Assembly (NCBI RefSeq): GCF_016892625.1
Contig: NZ_JAFEMW010000003.1
Location: forward strand, 248,001 to 312,000
From: Brevibacterium sp. RIT 803
GTDB lineage: Bacteria > Actinomycetota > Actinomycetes > Actinomycetales > Brevibacteriaceae
Direction of reading: 5' to 3'
Length of the DNA stretch: 64,000 nucleotides
Below, one piece after another: positions 16,651-25,799 of this stretch. The translations under genes and the position numbers were made by a program. How positions within the stretch are numbered: position 1 is the first letter of the stretch; each line of letters opens with the position of its first letter. Below the pieces are notes generated by a model that had not been told where the DNA came from, did no database searches, and saw only the letters and a list, made by a program, of their open reading frames with translations.

Positions 16651-18102
16651 ATGACGAGCAACGAGACTGATCTGAGGGATGCCGAAGCAGAAGCGGACAC
16701 CCTGAGCATAGGCAGAAGAATTCGCTTTTTTCGCAAACAGCGTGGGCTGACCCTCACCGAGCTGGGTGAGAAAGTGGGGCGTGCAGCCTCCCAGATCTCG
16801 ACGATCGAGAACGGCAAGCGAGAAACTTCTGTCACCCTGCTCAGTGCCATTGCGAAAGCCCTGCAGACCGAGGTCGCCGAGCTCATCGATCCCACCCCCG
16901 TCGATGGCAGACAGGCTCTCGAGCTTGAAGCCGAGCGCAATCAGGCCTCACCCATGTACTCCTCCTTAGGTCTGCCGCAGGTGCGGATCAAGTCGCTGCC
17001 CCATGATGCCCTCGAAGCGATCGTGGGTCTGCAGAGACAGCTCGGCCAGGTCCTCGAACGCCGTGCCGCGACCCCGGAGGAGGCTCGTCGGGCCAACCGG
17101 GAGCTGCGCGAGCGGATGCGCGAGAAGAACAATTATTTCGCCGACCTTGAGACCCAGGCCGCGGAACTTCTGCGCCTGGCCGGATACGAATCGGGCACAG
17201 TCTCCCAGCGGCAGACGGCCACGATCGCGGAGAAGCTGGGGTTCAGCCTCCACTACGTCTCTGACCTGCCCTCATCCACCAGATCGATCTCCGACACTGC
17301 GAACAATCGCCTCTATCTGCCCAATACAGATGCGGCCTTCGACCCACGCTCACATCTGCTCACGAGCCTGGCCGCGCACGTGCTCGGCCATGATGCTCCG
17401 AAGGATTTCAGCGAGTTCCTCCAGCAGCGGGTGGAGGCGAACTATCTGGCCGCCGCTGTTCTGCTGCCGCAGAGTTCGGCGGTGCCGATGCTCATCGAGG
17501 AGAAGAAGAAGCGCGAGCTCTCCGTCGAGCATCTGCGCGATATGTTCGGTGTCGGCTACGAGATGGCCGCCCACCGATTCACGAACCTGGCCACCGAGCA
17601 CCTGGGTCTGCCCGTGCATTTCATGAAGGTCCACCGCTCGGGCACGATCCACAAGGCGTACTCGAACGACGGTCTGCCCTACCCCACGGACCCGCTCGGC
17701 GCGATCGAGGGCCAGTTCGCCTGCAAACGATTCACTTCTCGCACTGTGTTCCGCGTCGCTGACAGGTTCAGCCCGTACTACCAGTACACGGACACCCCTG
17801 AGGGTTCCTTCTGGTGCACCGCACGCGTACTGCCCGGCGGTGACTTCGCCATCAGTGTCGGAGTCCCCTTCGCCCACGTGAAGTGGTTCGAGGGACGAGA
17901 ATCCCCGATCCGGTCCAAGTCAGCCTGCCCGGATCCCGCGTGCTGTCGCCAGGCACCCGATGATCTGGCCGAGAAATGGGAGAACCAGGCTCTGCCCTCG
18001 GCACAGATGCATGCGTCTCTGCTGGCAGCAGTTCCCCCCGGCGCCGTTCCAGGCGTCGATGATACCGAGGTCTACGAATTCCTCGAACGCCACTCCGGCT
18101 GA
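16651..18102 (+). CDS. ramB: RamB-like regulator of acetate metabolism (XRE HTH plus DUF955/DUF2083)
   Basis: 483 residues from the ATG at 16651, preceded by GGAG at good spacing; upstream GTG and ATG codons lack a ribosome site. An XRE helix-turn-helix (FFRKQRGLTLTELGEKVGRAASQISTIENGKRETS) is followed by a coiled stretch (RRANRELRERMREKNN), an IrrE-like DUF955 region with LTSLAAHVLGHD, and a C-terminal part with ACPDPACCRQ cysteines. In Corynebacterium glutamicum RamB represses aceA, aceB and acetate activation genes. Here it is encoded next to aceA in divergent orientation, strong contextual support for the same role. Confidence 0.85.
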   Translation: MTSNETDLRDAEAEADTLSIGRRIRFFRKQRGLTLTELGEKVGRAASQISTIENGKRETSVTLLSAIAKALQTEVAELIDPTPVDGRQALELEAERNQASPMYSSLGLPQVRIKSLPHDALEAIVGLQRQLGQVLERRAATPEEARRANRELRERMREKNNYFADLETQAAELLRLAGYESGTVSQRQTATIAEKLGFSLHYVSDLPSSTRSISDTANNRLYLPNTDAAFDPRSHLLTSLAAHVLGHDAPKDFSEFLQQRVEANYLAAAVLLPQSSAVPMLIEEKKKRELSVEHLRDMFGVGYEMAAHRFTNLATEHLGLPVHFMKVHRSGTIHKAYSNDGLPYPTDPLGAIEGQFACKRFTSRTVFRVADRFSPYYQYTDTPEGSFWCTARVLPGGDFAISVGVPFAHVKWFEGRESPIRSKSACPDPACCRQAPDDLAEKWENQALPSAQMHASLLAAVPPGAVPGVDDTEVYEFLERHSG

Positions 18103-18151
18103 TTCGGACGGATCACCCGTAGGCGCCGTCTGAGGTCACCGAGCGTTCGCC

Positions 18152-19774
18152 TCAGCCGTCCGCGTCGGCGGGACCGTCGAGGACTCGGTTCGCGACACGT
18201 TCGGCCGTGGCCAGCGCAGAGGCGGCCCCTGACCTGGGGAGGCTTCTGACTATGGTGAGTCTGCCGCGCGTGGTCACCCGCAGCTCGTCCACGAGCGTGC
18301 CATCGGCGTCGATTGCCTGCGCGCGGATTCCGCGCGAGTCGGCCCGGACGGCCGAGGCATCGATGGCAGGAACGAACTTCCGGATCTCTTCGACGAAGGC
18401 AGAGGTGCTCACGGCCGGCTTGGCTCCGCGAGCGGCGGTCTTCGCTGTCTGCGCCGCGAACTTCCAGAATCCTTTGAAGCCGACGGTCGACCCCAAATCG
18501 CCGAGGTCGAAGCCGTGCTTGTCAGAGCGTTCGCGCCCCAGCGACACGATGGTGTTCGGGCCCAGAACCAGCCCACCTCTGATGCTTCTGACCACGGATC
18601 TCTCGGAGAACGGGGAACTCGGATCGGGAACCGTGCTGATGATGCCCCGGACCACCTCGGCGGGGTCGTCGATGTCTGGGTCGTCGATGGCGTAGTAGTC
18701 GCTGGTGAACGGGACGATGCGAGGTTCCTCGTTGAACCCCGCCGCCGCTGCCAGGCGGTCGGCTTGAACGCCGGCGCAGACGATGACGAGGTCGAACACT
18801 GCCGTATCCTCGGGCCGGACCGTACGTTCGCGCTCGCGTCCGGCAGGTTCCCGGTGCTCGTCTGCACCTGTGTGCCGGGGCTCACTCCCACCCGAGGGTC
18901 GCGAACGACCTGAGGCGGGATTGGAGAATCTTTCGCTGAGACTACCGATCGTGTCTTCGACCTGTTTGAACCAATCCTGAGAGCCGAAACGACTGCGCAG
19001 CTCGTCGCGGACGTCGATGACCGGTCCGGTGGTGTTATCGCCGCGATAGGTCCGCGGAGCCTCGTGCACCTGATCGTCGATATCGCCGTCGGATTCCGCG
19101 GCGGAGTCAACGTCACTGACTGAAGCCGAACCATCGGAGCCTGAAGCGGAGTCAGCGTCGGAGCCATCAGGGCCGACAGCGGGCTCGCTCTGTTCGGGCG
19201 CTGCCGTGCGCAGGCGCAGACGAACCTCGTTGCTCATCACGTCGAAGCCGGTGACCTCTGTGCCGAAGCGGAACGTGCCGCCGGCAGCGCTGACATCGGA
19301 GGCGAGCGCCTCGGTCAGAGCCGTGAAATCGGTGACGGCCGTGTGCGGTGCGTAGAGTGCGAGGACGCCCCTGGCGTTGGGTTCGACCTCCAACATCTCC
19401 TTACGGTCAAGCAGCCGGACTCCCGGGATCGAGTTCGCTTCGGCCCGGGCGAGGATCTCCTCGAGTCGGTCGGCCTCATCCGTGTTCTGCGCAACGAGCA
19501 GCTGCCCGCACTCGCGGTAGGGAATGCCGCGTTCAGACACGAACGGGACCAGCAGCTCCACACCTCGGCGAGCGAGCTTCGCCTCCGGCGAACCCGGCTG
19601 CGCAGCAAGCGCGGGATCCACGACTCCCGATGTGTGCCCGCTCTGATGCGCGGCAAGGCGTTCTGCCTTGTCGAAGACGGTGACTTCGGCGGCGGGGAGC
19701 CTGCCGGTGAGCTCACGGGCGAGCGCCACTCCGACGATTCCGGCACCGACCACGGCCACTCGTGAAATACTCAT
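18152..19774 (-). CDS. FAD-dependent L-2-hydroxyglutarate oxidase-like protein with a large disordered insertion
   Basis: 540 residues, against about 400 for LhgO. The N-terminus has the Rossmann motif VAVVGAGIVG (6-14) and HQSGHTSGVVDPAL, typical of the LhgO/DAO family. The C-terminal half has VIVCAGVQADRLA, PFTSDYYAI, GLVLGPN and TRGRLTIVRSLPRSG. Between about residues 191 and 325 lies a low-complexity stretch, first Ser/Asp/Glu-rich and then Arg/Glu/Pro-rich, that splits the FAD fold. Start is the ATG at 19774, 37 bp from the divergent methyltransferase gene. It probably oxidises L-2-hydroxyglutarate or a similar acid; the insertion is unusual. Confidence 0.75.
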   Translation of the reverse strand: MSISRVAVVGAGIVGVALARELTGRLPAAEVTVFDKAERLAAHQSGHTSGVVDPALAAQPGSPEAKLARRGVELLVPFVSERGIPYRECGQLLVAQNTDEADRLEEILARAEANSIPGVRLLDRKEMLEVEPNARGVLALYAPHTAVTDFTALTEALASDVSAAGGTFRFGTEVTGFDVMSNEVRLRLRTAAPEQSEPAVGPDGSDADSASGSDGSASVSDVDSAAESDGDIDDQVHEAPRTYRGDNTTGPVIDVRDELRSRFGSQDWFKQVEDTIGSLSERFSNPASGRSRPSGGSEPRHTGADEHREPAGRERERTVRPEDTAVFDLVIVCAGVQADRLAAAAGFNEEPRIVPFTSDYYAIDDPDIDDPAEVVRGIISTVPDPSSPFSERSVVRSIRGGLVLGPNTIVSLGRERSDKHGFDLGDLGSTVGFKGFWKFAAQTAKTAARGAKPAVSTSAFVEEIRKFVPAIDASAVRADSRGIRAQAIDADGTLVDELRVTTRGRLTIVRSLPRSGAASALATAERVANRVLDGPADADG

Positions 19775-19811
19775 ACAGCAATCTTGGCACCGATCGCGGA
19801 GAAGGAGAAGG

Positions 19812-21032
19812 ATGTCGACGGCCCTGAACTGGACTGGCAAGGACGCCGCCTTCGCACTCGGTCGACGGCTGATCTCCGCGGATGCTTCCGGCCGCCTCGG
19901 CGAGGGTCCGCACTTCCTTAGCGACGGTGACACCTACGTCCCCACCGTCGATGAGAACATGCTCATCGTCGGAGACAATCTGCCGGCGCTGACCGGGCTG
20001 CTTGGCACGCACCGGGGACGGATCAAGGTCATCTACATCGATCCGCCCTACAACACGGGCAACGCGCTGGCGTATAAGGATCACGGGCATGATCACGCGA
20101 GCTGGCTGAACTTCATGACGCCCCGGCTGATGCTGGCACGCGAACTCATGCGCGAGGACGGGGTGATCTTCATCCACCTCGACGATGGTGAGAGTGCCTG
20201 GGCGCAGCTGTTGGGGCACGAGATCTTCGGTGAAGCCAATTCGCTGGGCACCCTGATCCACCAGCGTGCGAAGGGCGGCGGCAACTCCCCCTCCTTCGTC
20301 CGCGGTCACGACTACGTCCACGTGTGGGCGAAAGTCGCTGATCAGGCGGGTGCGTTCCTGACAGAGAAGAAGGCGCCGGCGAAGCTCGAGATCATCGACG
20401 GCAAACGCATGCTCGTCGAAACCGATGTGCTCCGCGCCGGATTCGGCCGCTACGCTCGCGGCCAGGAACGTCGGCTCATGTACGAGGACATCCTCGAGGT
20501 CAAGGGCGCGAAGAAGCTCGCCGAGGTGGACGCGAAGTTGGGCACGGGAGAATATGTGCTGCGCGCCTGGGGTCCAGCGGGCAAACATGCTGTGGTGCGG
20601 GTGACGCCCGCGGAGAAGGCGAGTTCCAAGCTCTACTCGATCATCAAGGCCCTGGGCGGGCAGAACGACCTCGAGGATCTGGGGCTGGGTGGGATCTTCA
20701 GCTATCCGAAGCCCGTCGAACTGGTCAAGACACTCGTGGCCTCCCAGACCTTCTTCGACCCCGAAGCAATCGTCCTCGACTTCTTCGCCGGCTCGGGCAC
20801 AACCGCGCAGGCGGTGATGGCTGCCAACCAACGCGACGCAGGCTCACGCACGTTCATCCTCATCCAGACCCCGGAACCGCTGCAGACGAAGAACGCGCGC
20901 AGCTTGGTGGGCGCGGACTCCGAGGACGGCTTCCCCGAAATCAGCCGACTCACCGCGGAGCGGATCCGACGTGCCGCGAAACGCCATCACCCCGATCTTC
21001 GCTTCACCGAAATCGCCGTGGCCGAGCAGTGA
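19812..21032 (+). CDS. Solitary site-specific DNA methyltransferase, Mod-like beta class
   Basis: 406 residues. The catalytic motif IV is DPPY (77-80, in YIDPPYNTGN) and precedes the SAM motif LDFFAGSGTT (near 323-332). This order marks the beta class that methylates adenine N6 or cytosine N4, as in type III Mod proteins. It is shorter than typical Mod subunits (about 600 residues), so the target-recognition region, probably residues 140-300, is compact. No restriction (Res) partner or specificity subunit lies nearby. AAGGAGAAGG precedes the ATG. A solitary role in regulation or protection is inferred. Confidence 0.85.
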   Translation: MSTALNWTGKDAAFALGRRLISADASGRLGEGPHFLSDGDTYVPTVDENMLIVGDNLPALTGLLGTHRGRIKVIYIDPPYNTGNALAYKDHGHDHASWLNFMTPRLMLARELMREDGVIFIHLDDGESAWAQLLGHEIFGEANSLGTLIHQRAKGGGNSPSFVRGHDYVHVWAKVADQAGAFLTEKKAPAKLEIIDGKRMLVETDVLRAGFGRYARGQERRLMYEDILEVKGAKKLAEVDAKLGTGEYVLRAWGPAGKHAVVRVTPAEKASSKLYSIIKALGGQNDLEDLGLGGIFSYPKPVELVKTLVASQTFFDPEAIVLDFFAGSGTTAQAVMAANQRDAGSRTFILIQTPEPLQTKNARSLVGADSEDGFPEISRLTAERIRRAAKRHHPDLRFTEIAVAEQ

Positions 21033-21224
21033 ATTCTCATCAGCATCCTTGAGTCTCTCCTGGCGACGGTGTAGGCATGCATCAAGGCTGATCGGCCTCA
21101 TCGACGCGGAGAAGAAGACCGCAGACCAACCGACCCGGTGAGAACTTCAGCGGAGATCCAGAATCGGATCGTAGGCTGAGGAACGACCGGTCAACGCCGC
21201 GAACCCTCTTCACAAGGAGCCATC

Positions 21225-21521
21225 TTGTCAGTCGTCGCCATCAACACCCTCACCGTTCCCGAAGCCGCACGCGGTGAACTCGAGAAGCGCTTCGCGGCAC
21301 GCAAACACTCCGTCGACGGTTCGCCCGGCTTCGAAGGCTTCCAGCTGCTGCGACCGGTCTCCGGCGGTGACCAGTACTTCGTCTACACCCAGTGGGCCAC
21401 CCGTGAGGACTTCGAGAACTGGCGCGAGGGGCGCAGACCCTCACACGAAACCAGCGGCAGAGAACCCGTCTCGGAACAAGCCAATCTTCTCGAGTTCGAG
21501 GTCGTCGACCTCGGCGACTGA
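21225..21521 (+). CDS. mhuD: Haem-degrading monooxygenase, MhuD-like
   Basis: 98 residues with a TTG start at 21225, chosen because AAGGAGC lies eight bases before it and the protein then begins MSVVAINTLTVPEA. The ABM fold carries the MhuD catalytic set at matching positions: Asn7, Trp66 and His74 (Asn7, Trp66, His75 in the mycobacterial enzyme). SPGFEGFQLLRPV and NLLEFEVV are also conserved. It should open haem to release iron from the host or environment, without carbon monoxide if it behaves like MhuD. No iron box was found upstream. Confidence 0.88.
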   Translation: MSVVAINTLTVPEAARGELEKRFAARKHSVDGSPGFEGFQLLRPVSGGDQYFVYTQWATREDFENWREGRRPSHETSGREPVSEQANLLEFEVVDLGD

Positions 21522-21559
21522 GATTTGTCGTCGAGGGACAAGAGGAAGCGGATAGCGCT

Positions 21560-22294
21560 CTAGCTGTCGTTGTCCTTATCGAGTTCGCTGAAAGTCTCCA
21601 CGTTCCGCGGTGTGCCGGCGATGAGGATCTCATCGTTGGCGTAGAGCGTGACGTCGCGGTCGGCGATGTCCCAGGAACCGCCTCCATCGCGTTTGAAGGC
21701 GACGATCGTGACTCCGTATTCCGTCCGCAGACCCAGCGACGCCAGCGGCACATCGGCGACTCGCACCGGAGGTGTGGTTCTGGCGAGGACGAAATCCTCA
21801 TCGATGGGCAGGAAGTCCGAGATGTGTCCCTTGATGAGATGCGCCAGGCGCCGACCCATGTCGTTCTCCGGACTGACCACGTTCTTGACCCCCAGCTGAT
21901 GCAGGATCTCGGCGTGGGGTTCGGTGATGGCCTTGGCCCAGATGTGCCGATTGCCCATTTTGAGGATGCGTGAGGTGATGAGGATACTCGCTTCGAGGTC
22001 GCTGCCCACTGCGATGACGACACGGTCGACCTCCACGATGCCGATCTGACGCAGAACCGTCTCATCGGTGGCATCACCGCGGGAGACGTATGTCAGCACC
22101 TCGGCGTGGTCCGACACGACCTCCTCGGAGATGTCGATGCCGATGACCTCGACTCCGTGCTTGACGAGCTCCCTCGCCAAGGAGCCGCCGAACCGGCCCA
22201 GACCGATTACGGCCACCGCGCCATGCCGGGCAGCAGGTTTCGGATTGCCGGCGAAGAACACCGCAGGCTTAGCCAACCAGGATTTCTCGTTCAT
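21560..22294 (-). CDS. ktrA: Potassium uptake regulatory subunit, KtrA/TrkA RCK type
   Basis: 244 residues, somewhat longer than the usual 220. After about 25 residues comes the RCK_N Rossmann domain with VIGLGRFGGSLA, VIGIDISEE and DRVVIAVGSDLEASI, then RCK_C (VRVADVPLASLGLRTEYGV and DEILIAGTPRNVETF). Peripheral membrane protein that gates KtrB in response to ATP/ADP or NADH. AGAGGACG precedes the ATG. It is 40 bp downstream of ktrB in one operon, reading towards the convergent mhuD gene. Confidence 0.92.
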   Translation of the reverse strand: MNEKSWLAKPAVFFAGNPKPAARHGAVAVIGLGRFGGSLARELVKHGVEVIGIDISEEVVSDHAEVLTYVSRGDATDETVLRQIGIVEVDRVVIAVGSDLEASILITSRILKMGNRHIWAKAITEPHAEILHQLGVKNVVSPENDMGRRLAHLIKGHISDFLPIDEDFVLARTTPPVRVADVPLASLGLRTEYGVTIVAFKRDGGGSWDIADRDVTLYANDEILIAGTPRNVETFSELDKDNDS

Positions 22295-22334
22295 TTCGAC
22301 GTCCTCTCTGAACTCTCAACGGTACTGTCATCCA

Positions 22335-23669
22335 TCAGCCGATCAGCGGCCTTTCCTTCGGCAGTTCGAATCGCTGTGGGCGCACCCGCAGGGCCAGCAC
22401 CGAGGCGACCGTCACCGGACCGAGTCGCCCCAGGGCCATCGTGATGATGATGACCACTTGGCTGAGTCCCGGCAGATCTGCTGTGATTCCCGTCGACAGA
22501 CCGACGGTGCCGAAGCCTGAGATGACTTCGAAGAGGATCCGATCGAAACCGAGCGACGGAGCATCGAGCATGATGACCGTGGTTGCCACAACGATGAGTC
22601 CCGAGGACAACACGATGACCGTCGTCGCCTGTCTGTGCACGGACCTGGACACTCGCCGGCCGAGCAGATTCACCGCCCGTCCACCGGTGATCTCTGTCCA
22701 TGTCATGGCCCCGAGCACGAGGAACGTCGTGATCTTCACACCGCCGGCGGTACCGGCGGGGCCTCCTCCGATGAACATCAGAATGTCCATTCCGAGCCAG
22801 GTCGCAGGATGCATCTGCGAGATGTCGACCGAGTTGAACCCGGCTGTACGGGTGATCGTGGACTGGAACGCCGACGCCTGGATCTTTCCCCACACGTCGA
22901 GAGTTCCCATAGTGTTCGGGTTGTTCCATTCGATCACCGCAATGTAGATCATTCCGGCCACGAGCAGCACCGGTGTCATGACGACGACGGCACGGGTGGT
23001 CAGACTCCATGTCAACGGTGACCGGTAGCGTCTCGCCAGTTCGATGACCACCGGATACCCGAGACCACCGAGGATGACGGCGCAGCTGATCGGGCCGCAG
23101 ATGAATGGGTCCGCCACGTAGTCCATGAGGCTGGTGCTGTGCAGACCGAAGCCTGCGTTGTTGAAGGCTGAGACCGCGTGGAAGACCGCGCTCCATACCG
23201 CTTCGCCCAGCGGCTCGTCGTAGAAGAGGCGCAGACGCAGGAAGAGCGCCACAGCGACGACGAACTCTGCTCCCACGGCAAGGACGACGATGCGCCGCAC
23301 CATGGGTGCGATTCCTCCGATCGCAGAGCTCTTGGTCTCCGTGGCCACGGACTGGCGAAGTCTCAGACCCGTCTTGCCCGCCACCACGATCGCCAAGAGA
23401 GCGGTGAAGAGCAGGACACCGAAGCCTCCGATCTGGATGAGGGCGAGGATCACCGCCTGCCCGAAGAAGGTGAAATCTCCTCCGGTGTCGAGAACCGCCA
23501 ATCCGGTCACGCTCAGCGCCGAGGTGGCGGTGAAGAGTCCGGACAGCAGCGAGATACCGCCCGGTGCCACCGTAGCGGCAGGCATCATCAGCAGTCCCGT
23601 ACCGATGACGAGAGCTGTGAGGTATCCGATCACCACACGGGCGATGGCATCACGATGAGTGCTGTGCAC
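22335..23669 (-). CDS. ktrB: Potassium-translocating membrane subunit, KtrB/TrkH family
   Basis: 444 residues, almost all membrane. The four pore repeats are visible: TATSALSVTGLAV near 47-59, HAVSAFNNAGFGLHS near 163, QSTITRTAGFNSVD near 266 and EVISGFGTVGLSTG near 383, each with the selectivity glycine. It carries out sodium- or proton-coupled K+ uptake with KtrA, important in osmotic adaptation. First gene of the ktrBA pair. The neighbouring APC permease at 23923 is divergent, with 250 bp between them. Confidence 0.93.
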   Translation of the reverse strand: MHSTHRDAIARVVIGYLTALVIGTGLLMMPAATVAPGGISLLSGLFTATSALSVTGLAVLDTGGDFTFFGQAVILALIQIGGFGVLLFTALLAIVVAGKTGLRLRQSVATETKSSAIGGIAPMVRRIVVLAVGAEFVVAVALFLRLRLFYDEPLGEAVWSAVFHAVSAFNNAGFGLHSTSLMDYVADPFICGPISCAVILGGLGYPVVIELARRYRSPLTWSLTTRAVVVMTPVLLVAGMIYIAVIEWNNPNTMGTLDVWGKIQASAFQSTITRTAGFNSVDISQMHPATWLGMDILMFIGGGPAGTAGGVKITTFLVLGAMTWTEITGGRAVNLLGRRVSRSVHRQATTVIVLSSGLIVVATTVIMLDAPSLGFDRILFEVISGFGTVGLSTGITADLPGLSQVVIIITMALGRLGPVTVASVLALRVRPQRFELPKERPLIG

Positions 23670-23846
23670 AGCGAGAAATCTAGCACCATGTCACCCGCCG
23701 AACTCGAGACACGGCGAACTCACAGGTCGGGTCCTTGCAGCCGCCAGCACAACAGCCACCGGGTTGCCCGCTCCGCGACCCATAGGCTCTGGCTGACAGC
23801 ACTCATTTGCTGAGTGATCGCACCCGTGTCCCTTTCGGAGATGGCG

Positions 23847-23876
23847 TTGACATTACCGGCCGGAAACTCTCAGAAT
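23847..23876 (+). promoter_or_regulatory. Candidate sigma-70 promoter of the APC permease
   Basis: TTGACA at 23847-23852 and CAGAAT at 23871-23876, 18 bp apart, 47 bp before the permease ATG. An inverted repeat ACTGTGC-N6-GCACAGT (23883-23902) begins at about the predicted transcription start and could be an operator or leader hairpin. Confidence 0.55.
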
Positions 23877-23922
23877 CCTGCTACTGTGCACAACAGCACA
23901 GTCGGGTGAAAAGAGGGATGCG

Positions 23923-25377
23923 ATGTCGCAACAGCAGACAGAGGTCGGAGACCGGGGCCACGGTTTCGTCAAGGCGCTTGGCACGGTCGATGCACTTTTC
24001 ATCGGATTCGGGGCGATGATCGGCTTCGGCTGGGTCGTCCTCACCGGAGAATGGCTCAGCGGTGCCGGCACAATGGGCGCAATCCTCGCATTCGTCGTCG
24101 GCGGCATCATCATGTGCTTCGTCGGCACGGTGTACTCCGAGATGGTCGCTGCCATGCCGCACGCCGGAGGTGAGCACAACTATCTCATCCGGGCGATGGG
24201 TCCCAAGGTCTCACTCTTCGGGTCCTGGGCGATCACCGGCGGATACATCAGCGTTGTCATGTTCGAAGCAGTCGCAGTGCCGAAGACCGCCTTGTACCTG
24301 TTCCCGAACCTCGAACACATCAAACTGTGGACCATCGCCGAATTCGATGTCTACCTCACCTGGGCTCTCGTCGGCACCGTCACCGCGATCATCATCGCTT
24401 GGATCAATATCCGCGGAGTCAAGCTTGCTTCGCTCGTGCAGACGTTCGTGGTCTCGTTCCTCATCCTCGTCGCCCTGATGCTTCTGACCGGCGGTCTGGT
24501 CGGCGGTGAAGCAGTCAATGCCGAACCGCTCTTCACCGGTGGTGCCGCAGGCTTCATTGCAGTAGTCGCCGTCGTACCCTTCCTCTTCGTCGGCTTCGAC
24601 GTCATCCCGCAGTCGGCGGAGGAGATCAAGCTTCCACCGGCAAAGATCGGGAAGCTCGTCGTGGCCTCAGTCTTCATGGCGATCGCGTTCTACATCATCA
24701 TCATCGCGATGACCTCGCTGGCAATGCCGGCCTCGGACCTGGCCACCCACGACCTCGTCACGGCGGATGCGTTGGCGACGATGTTCAATTCCGCCTTCTG
24801 GGGCAAGCTTGTCATCGCCGGTGGACTCGCCGGCATCATCACCTCGTGGAACGCATTCCTCATGGGGTCGTCCCGCCTGATGTGGGCCATGGCCGTGGCC
24901 GGCATGATTCCCGCCTGGTTCGGCAAGCTGCACCCCAAGTACCGCACCCCCGTCAACTCGATCATCTTCATCGGAATCCTCTCCGCCCTGGCTCCGTTCC
25001 TCGGCTCAGCGGCCCTGGGCTGGATCGTCGACGCGGGTTCACCGGCAATCGTCATCGCCTACTTCCTCGTCAGCGTCGGGTTCATCATTCTGCGCAAGCG
25101 CGAACCTGCGATGGGCCGTCCCCTGCGCATCGGCGGAAAGGGCAACGGCGGCATGGTCATCGGCACCATCTCTGCCGTGCTCACTCTGGCGCTCTTCATC
25201 CTCTACCTGCCCATCACCCCGTTCTCCGCGCAGCTGGCGTGGCAGTCTTGGACGATGTTCGGACTCTGGCTCGCCGTCGGCATCTTCTTCATGTTCCGCC
25301 TGCCCACCGGCATCAAAGCAGGGCCCAACGCCGAAGACGAACTCCTGGCCAAGGTGAAGTCGCTGCGCAAGACATGA
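23923..25377 (+). CDS. APC-superfamily amino acid permease
   Basis: 484 residues with about twelve hydrophobic segments. The first helix has ALGTVDALFIGFGAMIGFGWVV, the unwound Gly-rich substrate helix of APC transporters, followed by MPHAGGEHNYLIRAMG. DVIPQSAEEIKLP after helix 6 is also family-typical. It should import an amino acid or amine with protons. AGAGGG lies seven bases before the ATG. It is monocistronic, ends before a strong hairpin and faces the demethylase gene across the repeat block. The substrate is not readable; link to the demethylation locus is only by proximity. Confidence 0.88.
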   Translation: MSQQQTEVGDRGHGFVKALGTVDALFIGFGAMIGFGWVVLTGEWLSGAGTMGAILAFVVGGIIMCFVGTVYSEMVAAMPHAGGEHNYLIRAMGPKVSLFGSWAITGGYISVVMFEAVAVPKTALYLFPNLEHIKLWTIAEFDVYLTWALVGTVTAIIIAWINIRGVKLASLVQTFVVSFLILVALMLLTGGLVGGEAVNAEPLFTGGAAGFIAVVAVVPFLFVGFDVIPQSAEEIKLPPAKIGKLVVASVFMAIAFYIIIIAMTSLAMPASDLATHDLVTADALATMFNSAFWGKLVIAGGLAGIITSWNAFLMGSSRLMWAMAVAGMIPAWFGKLHPKYRTPVNSIIFIGILSALAPFLGSAALGWIVDAGSPAIVIAYFLVSVGFIILRKREPAMGRPLRIGGKGNGGMVIGTISAVLTLALFILYLPITPFSAQLAWQSWTMFGLWLAVGIFFMFRLPTGIKAGPNAEDELLAKVKSLRKT

Positions 25378-25476
25378 CTCGGTGAGGATCAGCCGCAGTG
25401 AGAAGCGGCCTGCGACACGGAGGCTGAATCTCAGCAGCAGACAATTCACCGCTTCGTGTGAGCGCGGCCAAGACCA

Positions 25477-25514
25477 TAGTGCGGCCATCGGAGACATCTC
25501 CGATGGCCGCACTA
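25477..25514 (+). terminator. Strong hairpin after the APC permease
   Basis: Perfect 18-base arms TAGTGCGGCCATCGGAGA (25477-25494) and complement (25497-25514) with a two-base loop, 100 bp past the stop. No T-run follows, so it may end transcription from either side or protect the 3' end. Confidence 0.6.
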
Positions 25515-25630
25515 CGTTGCACGCGTGTTGGTGGGCTCCACCTCACCGCAAGCCGCAAATCACCCCGCCGCAGATGTATGAATCGGCAGGACCAGTGCCT
25601 CAGGTGAAACCAGCGGTTGCTATCGGCACC

Positions 25631-25790
25631 GCGAGGAGGCAGCAGCCGCGCGGGGAGTCTTTGGCTCCGCGGGGAGGCAGTAGCCGCGCAGCGAGGCAGT
25701 AGCCGTGCGGGGAGTCTCTGGCTCTGCGCGAAGTCTTTGACTCTGCGGGGAGCGAGATACCCAACTGTGGTGAGCAAGATACCCAGCTGG
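25631..25790. repeat. Modular short repeat: eight units with three alternating words
   Basis: Units of 17-24 bp begin at about 25631, 25648, 25669, 25686, 25705, 25726, 25745 and 25767. Each starts with a variant of GCGNGGAG. The core is followed by one of three words: GGCAGYAGCC (units 1, 3, 4), GTCTYTGRCTC (units 2, 5, 6) or CRAGATACCCARCT (units 7, 8). Spacing is regular but words change order, so this is neither a simple tandem repeat nor a CRISPR array. Confidence 0.75.
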
Positions 25791-25799
25791 AGGCACAAG

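Noticed and set aside
25631..25790. CRISPR-like array
   Set aside because: Units are 17-24 bp with imperfect cores and recurring rather than unique words, and no cas gene is present in the window.
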